A DNA stretch of 64,000 nt from JBCBTD01 sp039818825 (lineage in GTDB: Bacteria; Pseudomonadota; Alphaproteobacteria; Geminicoccales; Geminicoccaceae): contig JBCBTD010000006.1 of assembly GCA_039818825.1 (NCBI GenBank), positions 1 to 64,000 on the forward strand, read 5' to 3'. Under the pieces are notes generated by a model, which worked only from the letters and a program-made list of their open reading frames with translations, was not told where the DNA came from and made no database searches. The position numbers and the translations under genes were made by a program. This document shows positions 50,717 through 59,110 of this stretch, piece after piece. Each line of letters starts with the position of its first letter. Position 1 is the stretch's first letter.

Positions 50717-51136
50717 ATGGCCATGGCGATCGAGACCTTCCGCGGCGTCGCACATCCCTGGCTGTGCGACGCCTTCGGTCATCTGAACACCCGCCACCAG
50801 ATGGCGATGTTCGACGACGCCGGGTTCCACTTTCTCCACGCCATCGGCCCCACCGCGGCGGCGATGAGTGCCGAGCGCAAAGGTTGGGCCGACGTGCGGT
50901 TGGAGGTCGACCTGAAGGACGAGGTGCCGTTCGGCAGCCTCGTCGTCATCCGCTCGCATCTGATCAAGGTCGGCCGCACGTCGCTCACCTACGCCCACGC
51001 CATGCACAGCGCCGACGACGACCGGCTACACACGTCCATGCAGATCACCACCGTCCATTTCGACCTGGAACTGCGCAAGGCGGCACCGTTGCCGGCGGTG
51101 GTTCTCGAGAAGGCACAGCGATTTCTGGCCGAGTAA
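50717..51136 (+). CDS. Hotdog-fold acyl-CoA thioesterase-like protein
   Basis: A 139-residue 4HBT-type protein. The motif CDAFGHLNTRHQMAMFDDAG provides the catalytic Asp or Glu and the N-terminal hotdog strand, followed by VRLEVDLKDEVPFGSLVVIR and VHFDLELRKA. It probably hydrolyses a CoA thioester; the substrate is unknown. I chose ATG 50717, nine bases after GGGAG, over a frame opening at 50687. Confidence 0.8.
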   Translation: MAMAIETFRGVAHPWLCDAFGHLNTRHQMAMFDDAGFHFLHAIGPTAAAMSAERKGWADVRLEVDLKDEVPFGSLVVIRSHLIKVGRTSLTYAHAMHSADDDRLHTSMQITTVHFDLELRKAAPLPAVVLEKAQRFLAE

Positions 51137-51376
51137 GGGCCGGAGAACGGCTTACGGCAGCGCGGTGGCGGGGTCGTCCCGAGGCTGGAAGAGACCGCCT
51201 TCCGACGTCGCAGGCGAAAACGCCGATGGCCGTCATGTGGGCCTCGGCCGAACCTCCGGCTTTCACACGACCTTGGTTGTTCGAGGGCGGAAGCGGACGC
51301 TCGTCCATGTATGACGGAATGGCGTCTGTCCGAGCGTGATGCCAAGCCGACTTTCGGTGGCACGCCCATTGTGAAA

Positions 51377-52771
51377 CTAGAGGAGCAGCGTGGTGCCGGT
51401 AGAAGGCCCGTCCAGGAGCTTTCTCAGTGTATCCAGCCCTCGTTTCAGCCGGCTCTCGTCAGCCTCATGGCTGAGGCAGAGCCGAACGGCTCGAGGTGCC
51501 GCACCCGGGGTCACTGCAAATGCGGCGCCTTCGGTGACCCTGACGTCGCGACGCCCCGCTTCGGCTCGAAACGCGTCTGACGACCATTTCTCGGGAAGTT
51601 TCAGCCACAGGTGTAGTCCGAACGGATCTGCGAGAATCTCATGATCTCCGAGAATCGAACGGGCCATGTTCTGGCGGCGTGAGGCAATGTCTCGCTGCGC
51701 TTTCGTCAGGCGATCGGCCGTACCATCCGTTATCCAGCGCGCCGCGATTTCCGCCATGAGCGGCGGTGTCATCCAACATGTCAGATTGACCGCCCCGCGA
51801 ATCGCAGCCGCAATCTCCGCTGGCGCACGAACGAACCCCACACGCAGCCCGGGGGCCAGGCACTTCGACGTGCTGGTGATGTAGATCGTCCGCTCCGGCG
51901 CATAGGCCGTCACCGGGCGCACGCCGTCAGGCTGCAAAAGACCGCATACGTCATCCTCGATGAGCAAGAAATCATGGCGTCGGGCGGCTTCTGCCACGGC
52001 TTTTCGCCGGTCCGGTTGCATCGTCGCAGTCGTTGGGGATTGAAGTGTGGGGGTGAAATACAACGCCTTTACGGCGTGGGTTCTACAAATCTCCAAGAGC
52101 TGATCCGGACACAGGCCAGCATCGTCGATCGGGACGGGTGCGAGCTTCAACTCCAATCTCTCGGCCATCGTCTTGACCGGCGCGTAGGTCAGTTGTTCGG
52201 TCAGCAACAGGTCGTGCGGTCGGGTCACCGTCATCAGCGCCACCAGAATGCCGTGTTGTGCGCCGTTGGTGATCACCACCTCGTCTCGGTCCGCGTCGAC
52301 GCCCGAGCGCCGCAGCCACGCAACGGCCGCCTCCGAATGGCGGGCGAGATCGGCCTCGGTCTGGTAGTCGAGGAGCGATCGCAGCTCCCGAGTGCGGTTC
52401 AACGCAGCCAAGGTCGATGCGAGGTGTTCCGCGGCAAGCCCTGGTGCTGGAAGGTTGCGCGACAGGTCGATCGGGCCGGTGGCGGGACGACGCATGTCGG
52501 ACAGGCTTGCTACAGGCGCCGGCTCGCTCGTCTCGCGCACGAAGGTTCCGCGGCCCACTTCGCCTCGTAGCAGCGCTCGTGCCACGCCTTCTGCATAGGC
52601 GCGGCTGGTCGTGTTCGGTGACACGCCCAGACGAAACGCCAGCTCACGGTGCGGCGGCAACCGCGTCCCCTGCACGAGCGCACCGGAGACGATGTCCTCG
52701 GCCAGCGCCTCGACGATCTGCAGGTACTTTGGCCCACGTCGCTCGGCCAAGTTCGGCGTCCAGATTGCCAT
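51377..52771 (-). CDS. MocR-family (GntR plus aminotransferase domain) regulator
   Basis: A 464-residue chimeric regulator. The N-terminal GntR-type winged helix (about residues 15-80) includes RLPPHRELAFRLGVSPNTTS. A class I aminotransferase-like domain follows, with the PLP-ring Asp in LIEDDVCGLL and the PLP lysine in YITSTSKCLAPGLRVGF. Such proteins use PLP or an amino-substrate aldimine as effector. It is divergent from a DMT-family exporter, with a repeated operator-like sequence between them, so it very likely controls that exporter. The ATG at 52771 leaves the operator outside the gene; an in-frame start at 52813 would overlap the repeats. Confidence 0.88.
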   Translation of the reverse strand: MAIWTPNLAERRGPKYLQIVEALAEDIVSGALVQGTRLPPHRELAFRLGVSPNTTSRAYAEGVARALLRGEVGRGTFVRETSEPAPVASLSDMRRPATGPIDLSRNLPAPGLAAEHLASTLAALNRTRELRSLLDYQTEADLARHSEAAVAWLRRSGVDADRDEVVITNGAQHGILVALMTVTRPHDLLLTEQLTYAPVKTMAERLELKLAPVPIDDAGLCPDQLLEICRTHAVKALYFTPTLQSPTTATMQPDRRKAVAEAARRHDFLLIEDDVCGLLQPDGVRPVTAYAPERTIYITSTSKCLAPGLRVGFVRAPAEIAAAIRGAVNLTCWMTPPLMAEIAARWITDGTADRLTKAQRDIASRRQNMARSILGDHEILADPFGLHLWLKLPEKWSSDAFRAEAGRRDVRVTEGAAFAVTPGAAPRAVRLCLSHEADESRLKRGLDTLRKLLDGPSTGTTLLL

Positions 52772-52789
52772 CAGTGCAATGTTTCCCTT

Positions 52790-52840
52790 GTTGCTGTGCA
52801 TTGATAGATGCAATTTTCATATCAATAGGTGCAATCTTGA
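52790..52840. promoter_or_regulatory. Candidate MocR operator: direct repeats
   Basis: Between the divergent MocR and DMT genes are AGATGCAAT (52806-52814) and AGGTGCAAT (52827-52835), a direct repeat with a 21-base period, i.e. two helical turns. A third related TGTGCATTGATAG precedes them. MocR dimers bind direct repeats of this kind, so this is a strong candidate operator. The AT-rich context also suits overlapping divergent promoters. Confidence 0.6.
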
Positions 52841-52854
52841 GATGCGAGTTCGAC

Positions 52855-53799
52855 ATGATGGCGGCGACGAAAACCGGAACCGGGATCTCGCTCGCCTTCG
52901 TGTGCCTGTGCCTCCTCGGCGTCATGCCCATCATCGCGAACAGTCGTCCGGATGACTTCGGCGCACTCGGGTTCGCATTTTTTCTGTCGATCTGGCAGCT
53001 TGTCTTCGCCGTACCGCTCTTCGTCCACGAAATTCGGTCGGACGACAAAGGCATCTTCACGACGTCTCTCGGGCGTCGCGAGCGACGGCGCGCGCTCATG
53101 GTCAGCCTCGTGACCGGCGTGATGTTCGGTCTCTCGACGTACCTCTATGTCTTGGGGGTCGAGAAGGCGGGTGCCGTGAGTGCGGCGATCGCGATCCAGG
53201 CCTATCCGCTCTTTGCGATACTCTGGGAAACCCTCTTTCTCAAACGCCACAAGACCACGGCCGAACTGCTCCTCACTGCAGTCCTGATCGGCGCGCTCTG
53301 TTATCTCGCTTCCGGCGGGACGGGAAGGATCGATGGGGTCTCGCCGTGGTTCTTCGTGGCCTTGGGCGTGCCGTTCCTCTGGAGCGTCGCCCATGTGCTC
53401 ATCAAGGAAGAGCTTGGACGCACCCCGATCACCCCTGCCCAGGTCACCTTCTTCCGCGTTGCCGTCTCTGCTGCCTTTTTGGTCGTCGTCCTGATGATTG
53501 CGGAGCCCGCCGCTTTTTCTGTGGCGATCCGGAGGTTGGATTTCCAGGTATTCGCCATGACCATGGGTCTCGTGTACTACGTTGAGCTGGTCGTCTGGTT
53601 TTACGCTGTCCGCTTCATCGACGTCTCACTGGCGAGTTCGATCGCGACACCTTGGCCCGCGCTGACGATGGTGCTGGCCGTCGTTTTCCTTGGCGACCCG
53701 GTCGAGACTTACCAGATTGGCGCTTTCTTGGTCGTCGTGGCCAGTATCTACGGTCTCACGGTCGCCGGGCTCAGGAAGGAGCGGGCCCAGTCGGCGTGA
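52855..53799 (+). CDS. EamA/DMT-family membrane transporter
   Basis: A 314-residue protein with about ten hydrophobic segments in two EamA-like halves (for example GALGFAFFLSIWQLVFAVPL in the first and VTFFRVAVSAAFLVVVLM in the second). The EKAGAVSAAIAIQAYPLF motif after helix 3 is typical for drug/metabolite exporters. With the divergent MocR regulator it likely exports an amino acid or amine; that is inference. The ATG at 52855 is followed at once by a second ATG; the frame is open far upstream but would run through the operator. Confidence 0.85.
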   Translation: MMAATKTGTGISLAFVCLCLLGVMPIIANSRPDDFGALGFAFFLSIWQLVFAVPLFVHEIRSDDKGIFTTSLGRRERRRALMVSLVTGVMFGLSTYLYVLGVEKAGAVSAAIAIQAYPLFAILWETLFLKRHKTTAELLLTAVLIGALCYLASGGTGRIDGVSPWFFVALGVPFLWSVAHVLIKEELGRTPITPAQVTFFRVAVSAAFLVVVLMIAEPAAFSVAIRRLDFQVFAMTMGLVYYVELVVWFYAVRFIDVSLASSIATPWPALTMVLAVVFLGDPVETYQIGAFLVVVASIYGLTVAGLRKERAQSA

Positions 53800-53974
53800 G
53801 CTCGGAGGCGCTGCTGATCGAACCAACCCGGTTCTCGGTAGCCGCCGCTCGATGATGGTCTTTTTGGGAACAGGATTCGGCGACCGTCGGGGCACGTCTG
53901 CCGAAGGCTCGCGTCCGTCAGCCGATCCACCTCGTCTTGTTCTCGACCATCCAGCCGCAACCGTGACACGGCGA

Positions 53975-55513
53975 TCAGTGCGGGCCGCGGTCTTCGACGA
54001 CCTGTTCCGGGTGCGTCTCCGCCCACTCGTCGAGGAACGCCGCCATCGCTTCGTTCATGGCGCCGACGACGTCCGACCTGCGCAACGGTGCCCCGGCCTC
54101 CAGCGCGAGCCGAGCGCAGGTCACATGGTCGCGTTCGTCGACATCGAGGCGGTTCTGCGATCCGTGGACGATGGTCCCGACGATGTCGCCGCCATAGTCG
54201 TTCACGTGGCCGAGGTCGGGCGCCAGCGTCAGCAGCCAGGCAACCTGCCGCGGGAGTCCCGCCCAACCCGCCAAGTGAAGTGGCGGCATGCCCATCTCTT
54301 CGGTCGTCGATGGGTCGATGCCGACCGCGACGAGTGCCTGGGCATGGCGCAGCCGGTCCTCGTGGAGAATGACCCGCGCGAGAATGCGGCGCTCTTCCGG
54401 GCTGAGTGGCAGCCCGTCGAGGCGGCGGCCAGGTGACCGATGGCCGTCGGCGCAGGCGGCGAGGATCGTCTCCGTCTCGCTCAAAGGCAACGCATTGCCG
54501 GCCGTGGTCAGGGCGTCAGCGAACGCGGCGTTGCCGTAGATCCTGGCCAAGGCGTAGGCGCTGTGTCCCTGCCAGAGCGCATGTCCGTCCGCTCCATGCT
54601 GCAGGAGCAACGTGGCGAAGCGCCCATCGCGTCCACGCCGTGCCGCTTGATGAAGAGCAGGGATGGTGTCGATCGGCTGACCACTCGGATGATCGAGCAC
54701 CGCTTCGTTGGGGTCGGCGCCGTAGTCGAGGAGCAGTCGCGCACCGTCGAGGTCGTCGAAGTCGAGCATGCGGGCGAGGGCGTTGGTTCCTCGCGTTCGC
54801 ACGCCGTGGCGCATCAGCAGCTTGATACCCTCGAGATGCCCGAGTTCGGTTGCGTGGTAGAGCGACTCGTTGTCGTCGGGCGATGCGCCATGGTCGAGAA
54901 GCCACGCCGCGAGCGGAAGGTTGCCGGCATGGCCGAGCGCGCCGTACAGCGCCGACAGCCGATGCTCTGACCCAGGCTCGGCTGGGTAGCTGTCGTTCAC
55001 GTCAGCGCCTGCAGCGACCAGCGCTTCGGCGACGGCGATCATCGCGGCCTCACGCTCCGGTGCCGATCGGAGACGACGGGAGAACGCGAGGTGCAGGATC
55101 GGCGAGCGCACGCCGACCACTCGGGTCGCGTTGGCGGGGTCTGCCGTGAGTACCGCTCGTACGCCATCGAAGTCGTACAATGCGCATTGCAGGCCGAAGT
55201 TGGCAGACCCCAGACCAGGATCGTCGCCGAGCAGATCCTCGACCATCCAGCTCTGGCCGAGATAAAGGGCGACCTTCAAACGTTCCGCCCGCTGCTCTCG
55301 GTCCATGGCCCGCCTCTCGGCGGCGAACTTGAGCTTCGGCCAGCTCTCGTACCCGTGCTCGTGGGCGATGACGTGCAACGCGTCGACGTGGCCCAGCGTC
55401 TCCCGGTTCGGAAACAGGGTGCCGGCACGCATCAAGGCGTCGGTTTCGCCGGCGGCAACGGCGCGCTTCAGCCGTTTGGCTTGCCGGCGGAGGTCGTCGA
55501 GGGAAGGTGCCAT
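53975..55513 (-). CDS. Ankyrin-repeat protein
   Basis: A 512-residue protein without signal peptide. Ankyrin-type repeats run from about residue 75 to 480: for example GADVNDSYPAEPGSEHRLSA, YGALGHAGNLPLAAWLLDHG, HATELGHLEGIKLLMRHG, GARLLLDYGADPNEAVLDHP, and MPPLHLAGWAGLPRQVAWLL. The N-terminal 60 residues (SLDDLRRQAKRLKRAV and HEHGYESWPKLKF) match the short leader seen in many bacterial ankyrin proteins of this type. It should act in the cytoplasm through protein contacts. Partners are unknown. It stands alone between convergent neighbours. Confidence 0.82.
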   Translation of the reverse strand: MAPSLDDLRRQAKRLKRAVAAGETDALMRAGTLFPNRETLGHVDALHVIAHEHGYESWPKLKFAAERRAMDREQRAERLKVALYLGQSWMVEDLLGDDPGLGSANFGLQCALYDFDGVRAVLTADPANATRVVGVRSPILHLAFSRRLRSAPEREAAMIAVAEALVAAGADVNDSYPAEPGSEHRLSALYGALGHAGNLPLAAWLLDHGASPDDNESLYHATELGHLEGIKLLMRHGVRTRGTNALARMLDFDDLDGARLLLDYGADPNEAVLDHPSGQPIDTIPALHQAARRGRDGRFATLLLQHGADGHALWQGHSAYALARIYGNAAFADALTTAGNALPLSETETILAACADGHRSPGRRLDGLPLSPEERRILARVILHEDRLRHAQALVAVGIDPSTTEEMGMPPLHLAGWAGLPRQVAWLLTLAPDLGHVNDYGGDIVGTIVHGSQNRLDVDERDHVTCARLALEAGAPLRRSDVVGAMNEAMAAFLDEWAETHPEQVVEDRGPH

Positions 55514-55723
55514 CGGTTCTCTCGCATCTGCCCGATGGTCCGCCGAGCGGGCATGAGATCACCGATATGGTGTCGACGCTCAGCGAGGTGCCGATGACCA
55601 GCTTTCCGCGGACCCGGGCGCCGCCTCGAACGGCTCCTCGTCGGTAGCTCGAGGTGGTGTCGTCGGCAAGCTAGCCGCGGCGTGGCCCTGCCAGGGACGA
55701 CCGATCGGGCTCGGCAGTCTCGT

Positions 55724-55960
55724 TCACCGTCCGCCTCTCCAATAGTCGTTTGCGGCGGCGACCGTTGCGAAGTTGGCTGCAACGACGCCGGAGATCGCGA
55801 TGAGGGCAGTGGCGTCGTCCGCATAGTCGGGTCGCAGCTTTTCGCGGACGGCAGCATCCGGCTGGGTCAGTTTCACCGCCGTGCGCGCGAGCTTGATCGC
55901 CAGCGCATAGCCTGCTTCGGGCGTGTCGGTTTCGAGTGTGGCGAGCCAGCTATCGGCCAT
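55724..55960 (-). CDS. Hexameric tyrosine-coordinated heme protein (HTHP)
   Basis: A 78-residue protein that closely resembles HTHP of Silicibacter (Ruegeria). It has SWLATLETDTPEAGYALAIK at the start, KLTQPDAAVREKLRPDY with Tyr46 at the position of the heme-ligand tyrosine, and the conserved end VAAANDYWRG. HTHP forms a hexamer that binds one heme per subunit and has peroxidase and catalase activity. There is no signal peptide. It lies on the same strand just after a periplasmic protein gene and downstream of a divergent MarR regulator, so it may belong to an oxidative-stress response. Confidence 0.9.
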   Translation of the reverse strand: MADSWLATLETDTPEAGYALAIKLARTAVKLTQPDAAVREKLRPDYADDATALIAISGVVAANFATVAAANDYWRGGR

Positions 55961-56016
55961 GACGTTCGTCCTCCGTTGCGAGCGACGCGTTCAGCGCCGC
56001 CCGTCCGTTTCGTCGA

Positions 56017-56766
56017 TCATCTCACTTTACCCGGCAGCGACAGGTCGCCGGACGCGACGTCGAAGACATCGGTGACGCAAAGCAAGGGCGCGTGGATGCT
56101 CTCGTTGACCCGGAGGGCCGACGTCACGCCGTCATAAGAAGCGCCCACAGCTGCACCGGCGACGGCGGCGTTGATGGCGATTTCCGGTCCGTCGAAGACG
56201 GGTGTGAAGCCGGGACTGTCGATCAGCAACGGGAGGCCCGGCCATGTCGCCGGAAGATTGGGTGTCGCACCGTCTGGGATGTCCTTGACCGCCAGCGCCC
56301 CCGCTCCGCAGCCATCGGTGGCGGCAAGCACCACCCAATGACTGTGCCAAACGGCGCCGTCGTTGGCGAGGTCGCCGTCCGCGTTCTCGTCGTAAAGCGG
56401 CGTGTCGTCGAAATCCGGATGGTTCGTCGCCGCCATGGCGAGAATGCCGGCGCCTTGGTCGAAGCCGACGACGGAGGGATCGAGCGAGGTCGGCCAGACA
56501 TAGGACCACACGGGGGCGCCGCCGAGCGAACCGGCGGCAGTGGGAACGGCCTCGCCCGCCACACCGCTCGTGGTCATGTGGAACGTCACGACGTTGCCGT
56601 TGCGATGCACATGGGCGGCGAGGATGTCGAAAGCGGCGATCTTGGCCGTGTCTGCCGGTGAGATCACCGCTCCATCCTGATGAATGGCGTGGCGGTGGTT
56701 GCCGTCGGCGAAAGCCTGTCCGGCGGCGGCCACGAAGGCAAGGGCGGCTAGTCCGTACGTGTTCAT
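56017..56766 (-). CDS. Hypothetical exported protein
   Basis: A 249-residue protein with a signal peptide (TYGLAALAFVAAAGQAFADG) and a mature domain that begins with a His-rich segment (NHRHAIHQD). Other features are HVHRNGNVVTFHMTTSG, a tryptophan-rich GGAPVWSYVWP, WHSHWVVLAATDGCG, and two more Cys-containing stretches. It looks like a beta-rich periplasmic protein that might bind metal or heme. I do not recognise the family. It is divergent from the MarR gene and 56 bases upstream of the HTHP gene, so the three are probably one regulatory unit. Confidence 0.65.
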   Translation of the reverse strand: MNTYGLAALAFVAAAGQAFADGNHRHAIHQDGAVISPADTAKIAAFDILAAHVHRNGNVVTFHMTTSGVAGEAVPTAAGSLGGAPVWSYVWPTSLDPSVVGFDQGAGILAMAATNHPDFDDTPLYDENADGDLANDGAVWHSHWVVLAATDGCGAGALAVKDIPDGATPNLPATWPGLPLLIDSPGFTPVFDGPEIAINAAVAGAAVGASYDGVTSALRVNESIHAPLLCVTDVFDVASGDLSLPGKVR

Positions 56767-56789
56767 GGTCCTGACCTTGCTGTTGTTGA

Positions 56790-56847
56790 TAGCGAGTCGC
56801 TAATAGCAGTGAGTCGCTACGATTGCAACACCAGTTTCGAGTCGCTA
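56790..56847. promoter_or_regulatory. Candidate MarR operator: three repeats
   Basis: The 91-base gap between the divergent MarR and exported-protein genes holds three copies of GAGTCGCTA (56794-56802, 56811-56819, 56839-56847). The first lies in the perfect inverted repeat TAGCGAGTCGCTA (56790-56802). This density of one motif between divergent genes strongly suggests binding by the MarR-type regulator, giving autoregulation and control of the exported protein and HTHP. Confidence 0.72.
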
Positions 56848-56857
56848 TCTGTGTGGT

Positions 56858-57436
56858 ATGGAACAGGCCGTGTCAGCCCGACTTCGCGAGCTCCTGGACC
56901 GGATCGCCAGGGTCACGGCGGCCGAAGAGTGGAGCGACGATCTCAACCCGGCACAGCGCAGCGCGCTCGCTTATCTGGCGCGGGCCAATCGGTTCTCACG
57001 CGCGCCATCCAACGTGGCCGACTACCTGTGCACGACACGGGGTACCGCGTCGCAGACCCTGAAGGCGCTGGAACGCAAGGGCTTCATCGCGAAGACCCCA
57101 TCGCCGGTCGACGGACGCAGCATCTCCTACGAACCGACCGACCTCGGTCACACGGCGCTCCGCGCGCCGAGCGACCTGGACACGGCACTTTCGACGATCG
57201 ACGCCGGTGACGCCGAACGCCTCTCGACCGTGCTCGACACGACCTTGCGTGCCGTTCTGCAACGGCGCGGCCATCGGTCATTCGGGGTCTGCAAGACGTG
57301 TCGGCATCATCGGATGACACGAGACGGCTACCACTGCGCTCTCTTGGACGTGGCCCTCTCGGGAGAGCAACGCGAGGAACTGTGCCACGAACACGTGGCA
57401 GCGTTGGACCTGGCGCCGGGTGGCGTTGGCGGCTGA
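56858..57436 (+). CDS. MarR-family regulator with Cys-rich tail
   Basis: A 192-residue regulator. The MarR-type winged helix-turn-helix spans about residues 25-100, with APSNVADYLCTTRGTASQTL as recognition helix and KTPSPVDGRSISYEPTDLG as the wing. The C-terminus adds an unusual metal-site-like segment: C145-x-x-C148, C160 in DGYHCALLD, and C176 in ELCHEH, with several His. This could hold zinc or an iron-sulfur cluster and make the regulator redox- or metal-responsive. That is inference. ATG at 56858 directly follows the operator repeats. Confidence 0.85.
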   Translation: MEQAVSARLRELLDRIARVTAAEEWSDDLNPAQRSALAYLARANRFSRAPSNVADYLCTTRGTASQTLKALERKGFIAKTPSPVDGRSISYEPTDLGHTALRAPSDLDTALSTIDAGDAERLSTVLDTTLRAVLQRRGHRSFGVCKTCRHHRMTRDGYHCALLDVALSGEQREELCHEHVAALDLAPGGVGG

Positions 57437-57724
57437 CGCCGAGCCGGGAGTCATCGAGAACGAGCGATGTTGGCATGTCCGGCAAAGACGTTGCTGGCCT
57501 CATGCTGGCGCGGAACGGTGTTGCGCTCGGGCCAAGCGCCGAACCTTGCTCCCGCGAGCGCCTGACCGGACGCTGACGTGAGGCGAAGAATCATACGCTC
57601 GGATATGGCGGCGCACGGGCGGTCATCGCGCGTGGGTGGTTCCATGGGTAGGTCGGTAGGCTGAGGCGCGCTCCGCGGAAGAGCATCCGGAGGCTGGACG
57701 TCGCCGCACCAAGGGAGGGACGGA

Positions 57725-58987
57725 ATGAAGAAGACACTGGTTGCCACGGTCTCGGCCGTAGCCCTCCTGTTGCCGGGCATGAGCTTGGCACAGGAAACCA
57801 TTCGACTCGGCGTTCTGGTCGCACTGGAAGGGGCCTTCGCCGCCGGCGGCGCCGACGGTGTGCGCAATGTCGAGCTCGCGCTCAAGCAGGTCGACTCCAT
57901 GGCGGGAGGCAAGAAGCTCGAGATGGTCGTCGCGCCATCGGACACCACGCCCGATACGGCGGTTCGGCAGGCCCGCAAGTTGATCGAGCAAGACAACGTC
58001 GACATCATCATCGGTCCGCTGTCGGGGTCGGAAGGCATCGCGCTGCGCGACTACGCCAAGACCGTCCCGGACAAGACCGTGATCAACGGCATCTCTGGCG
58101 CGCTGGAGACGACCTGGGTCGACCCGGCACCAAACTTCTTCCGCTACAACCTCGACGGTGCCCAGTGGGGGCAGGGCCTCGGCTCGTACGTCGTGAACGA
58201 GAAGGGCTGGAAGACGGTCGTCACGGTCGCCGCGGACTACTCCTTCGGCTACACGAACTTCCTCGGCTTCGCGGTCGACTTCTGTCGCGCCGGTGGTGAC
58301 ATCGTCGAGCGCTTTTGGGTGCCGCTCGGTTCGTCCGACTTCGCCGGTGTGATCGCGCAGCTCCCCGATGACGTCGACGCGATCTATCTGGGCGTCGGCG
58401 GCACCGACGCGATCAACTTCCTGAACCAGTACGAGCAGGCCGGTGCCGAGACGAACCTGATCGGCGGCACCATCATGGCCGACCAGACGGTGCTCACCTC
58501 GCGGGGTCGCGCCAAGGAGGCGCTGATCGGCACACCGACGTCGGGCGCCCTGTCGGCGGACAACCCGGCGCCCGAGTGGCAGGCCTACGTCAAGGCCTAT
58601 CAGGATGCGTTCCCGGAAGACGAGCGCTTCCCGACGCCGTCGCTGTTCGGCGTCGGCTACTACAACGCCACGTTGGCGGCGATCGCGGGTCTGAACGCGG
58701 TCGGTGGTGATCTCAGCGACGGGCAGGCCAAGTTCCACGAAGCGCTGGCGAACCTCCAGCTGGAAACCCCGCTCGGCGTCGTGACGTTGAACGAGAACCG
58801 CCAAGCCACGGGCACCGTCTTCGTCAACGAGGTGGTGCAAGGTGACGATGGCAGCCTCAGCAACAAGATGGTCGCCCGCATGGACGGTGTGAACCAGACA
58901 CTGGGCATGACCGCCGACGAGTTCCGGGCGATGGGGCTCCCGTCGCGCGACACGCCGGACTGCGACGCGCTGCGCGCGGACGGCTGA
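57725..58987 (+). CDS. Branched-chain amino-acid type ABC substrate-binding protein
   Basis: A 420-residue periplasmic receptor (peripla_BP_6 family). A signal peptide (KKTLVATVSAVALLLPGMSL) is followed by TIRLGVLVALEGAFAAGGAD, the start of the type 1 binding fold; PLSGSEGIALRDYAKTVPDK and FFRYNLDGAQWGQGLGSYVV form parts of the ligand pocket. The ATG at 57725 follows GGGAGGGACGGA. It belongs with the LivH, LivM and LivG-type genes downstream, though an alcohol dehydrogenase and a regulator lie between. The ligand is unknown; such receptors also bind amides, urea and aromatic acids. Confidence 0.87.
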   Translation: MKKTLVATVSAVALLLPGMSLAQETIRLGVLVALEGAFAAGGADGVRNVELALKQVDSMAGGKKLEMVVAPSDTTPDTAVRQARKLIEQDNVDIIIGPLSGSEGIALRDYAKTVPDKTVINGISGALETTWVDPAPNFFRYNLDGAQWGQGLGSYVVNEKGWKTVVTVAADYSFGYTNFLGFAVDFCRAGGDIVERFWVPLGSSDFAGVIAQLPDDVDAIYLGVGGTDAINFLNQYEQAGAETNLIGGTIMADQTVLTSRGRAKEALIGTPTSGALSADNPAPEWQAYVKAYQDAFPEDERFPTPSLFGVGYYNATLAAIAGLNAVGGDLSDGQAKFHEALANLQLETPLGVVTLNENRQATGTVFVNEVVQGDDGSLSNKMVARMDGVNQTLGMTADEFRAMGLPSRDTPDCDALRADG

Positions 58988-59110
58988 CCGCACACACTTG
59001 CCGCCGGGCGGGGCCGCTCTGCCTCGGTTCCGGCGGTGACCGGCCGCGGGATCGGGCCGTCCAGGTGACGGCCCGGTGCCCACGTTCTTCGCCCGTCCGG
59101 GTGTTGGCCG

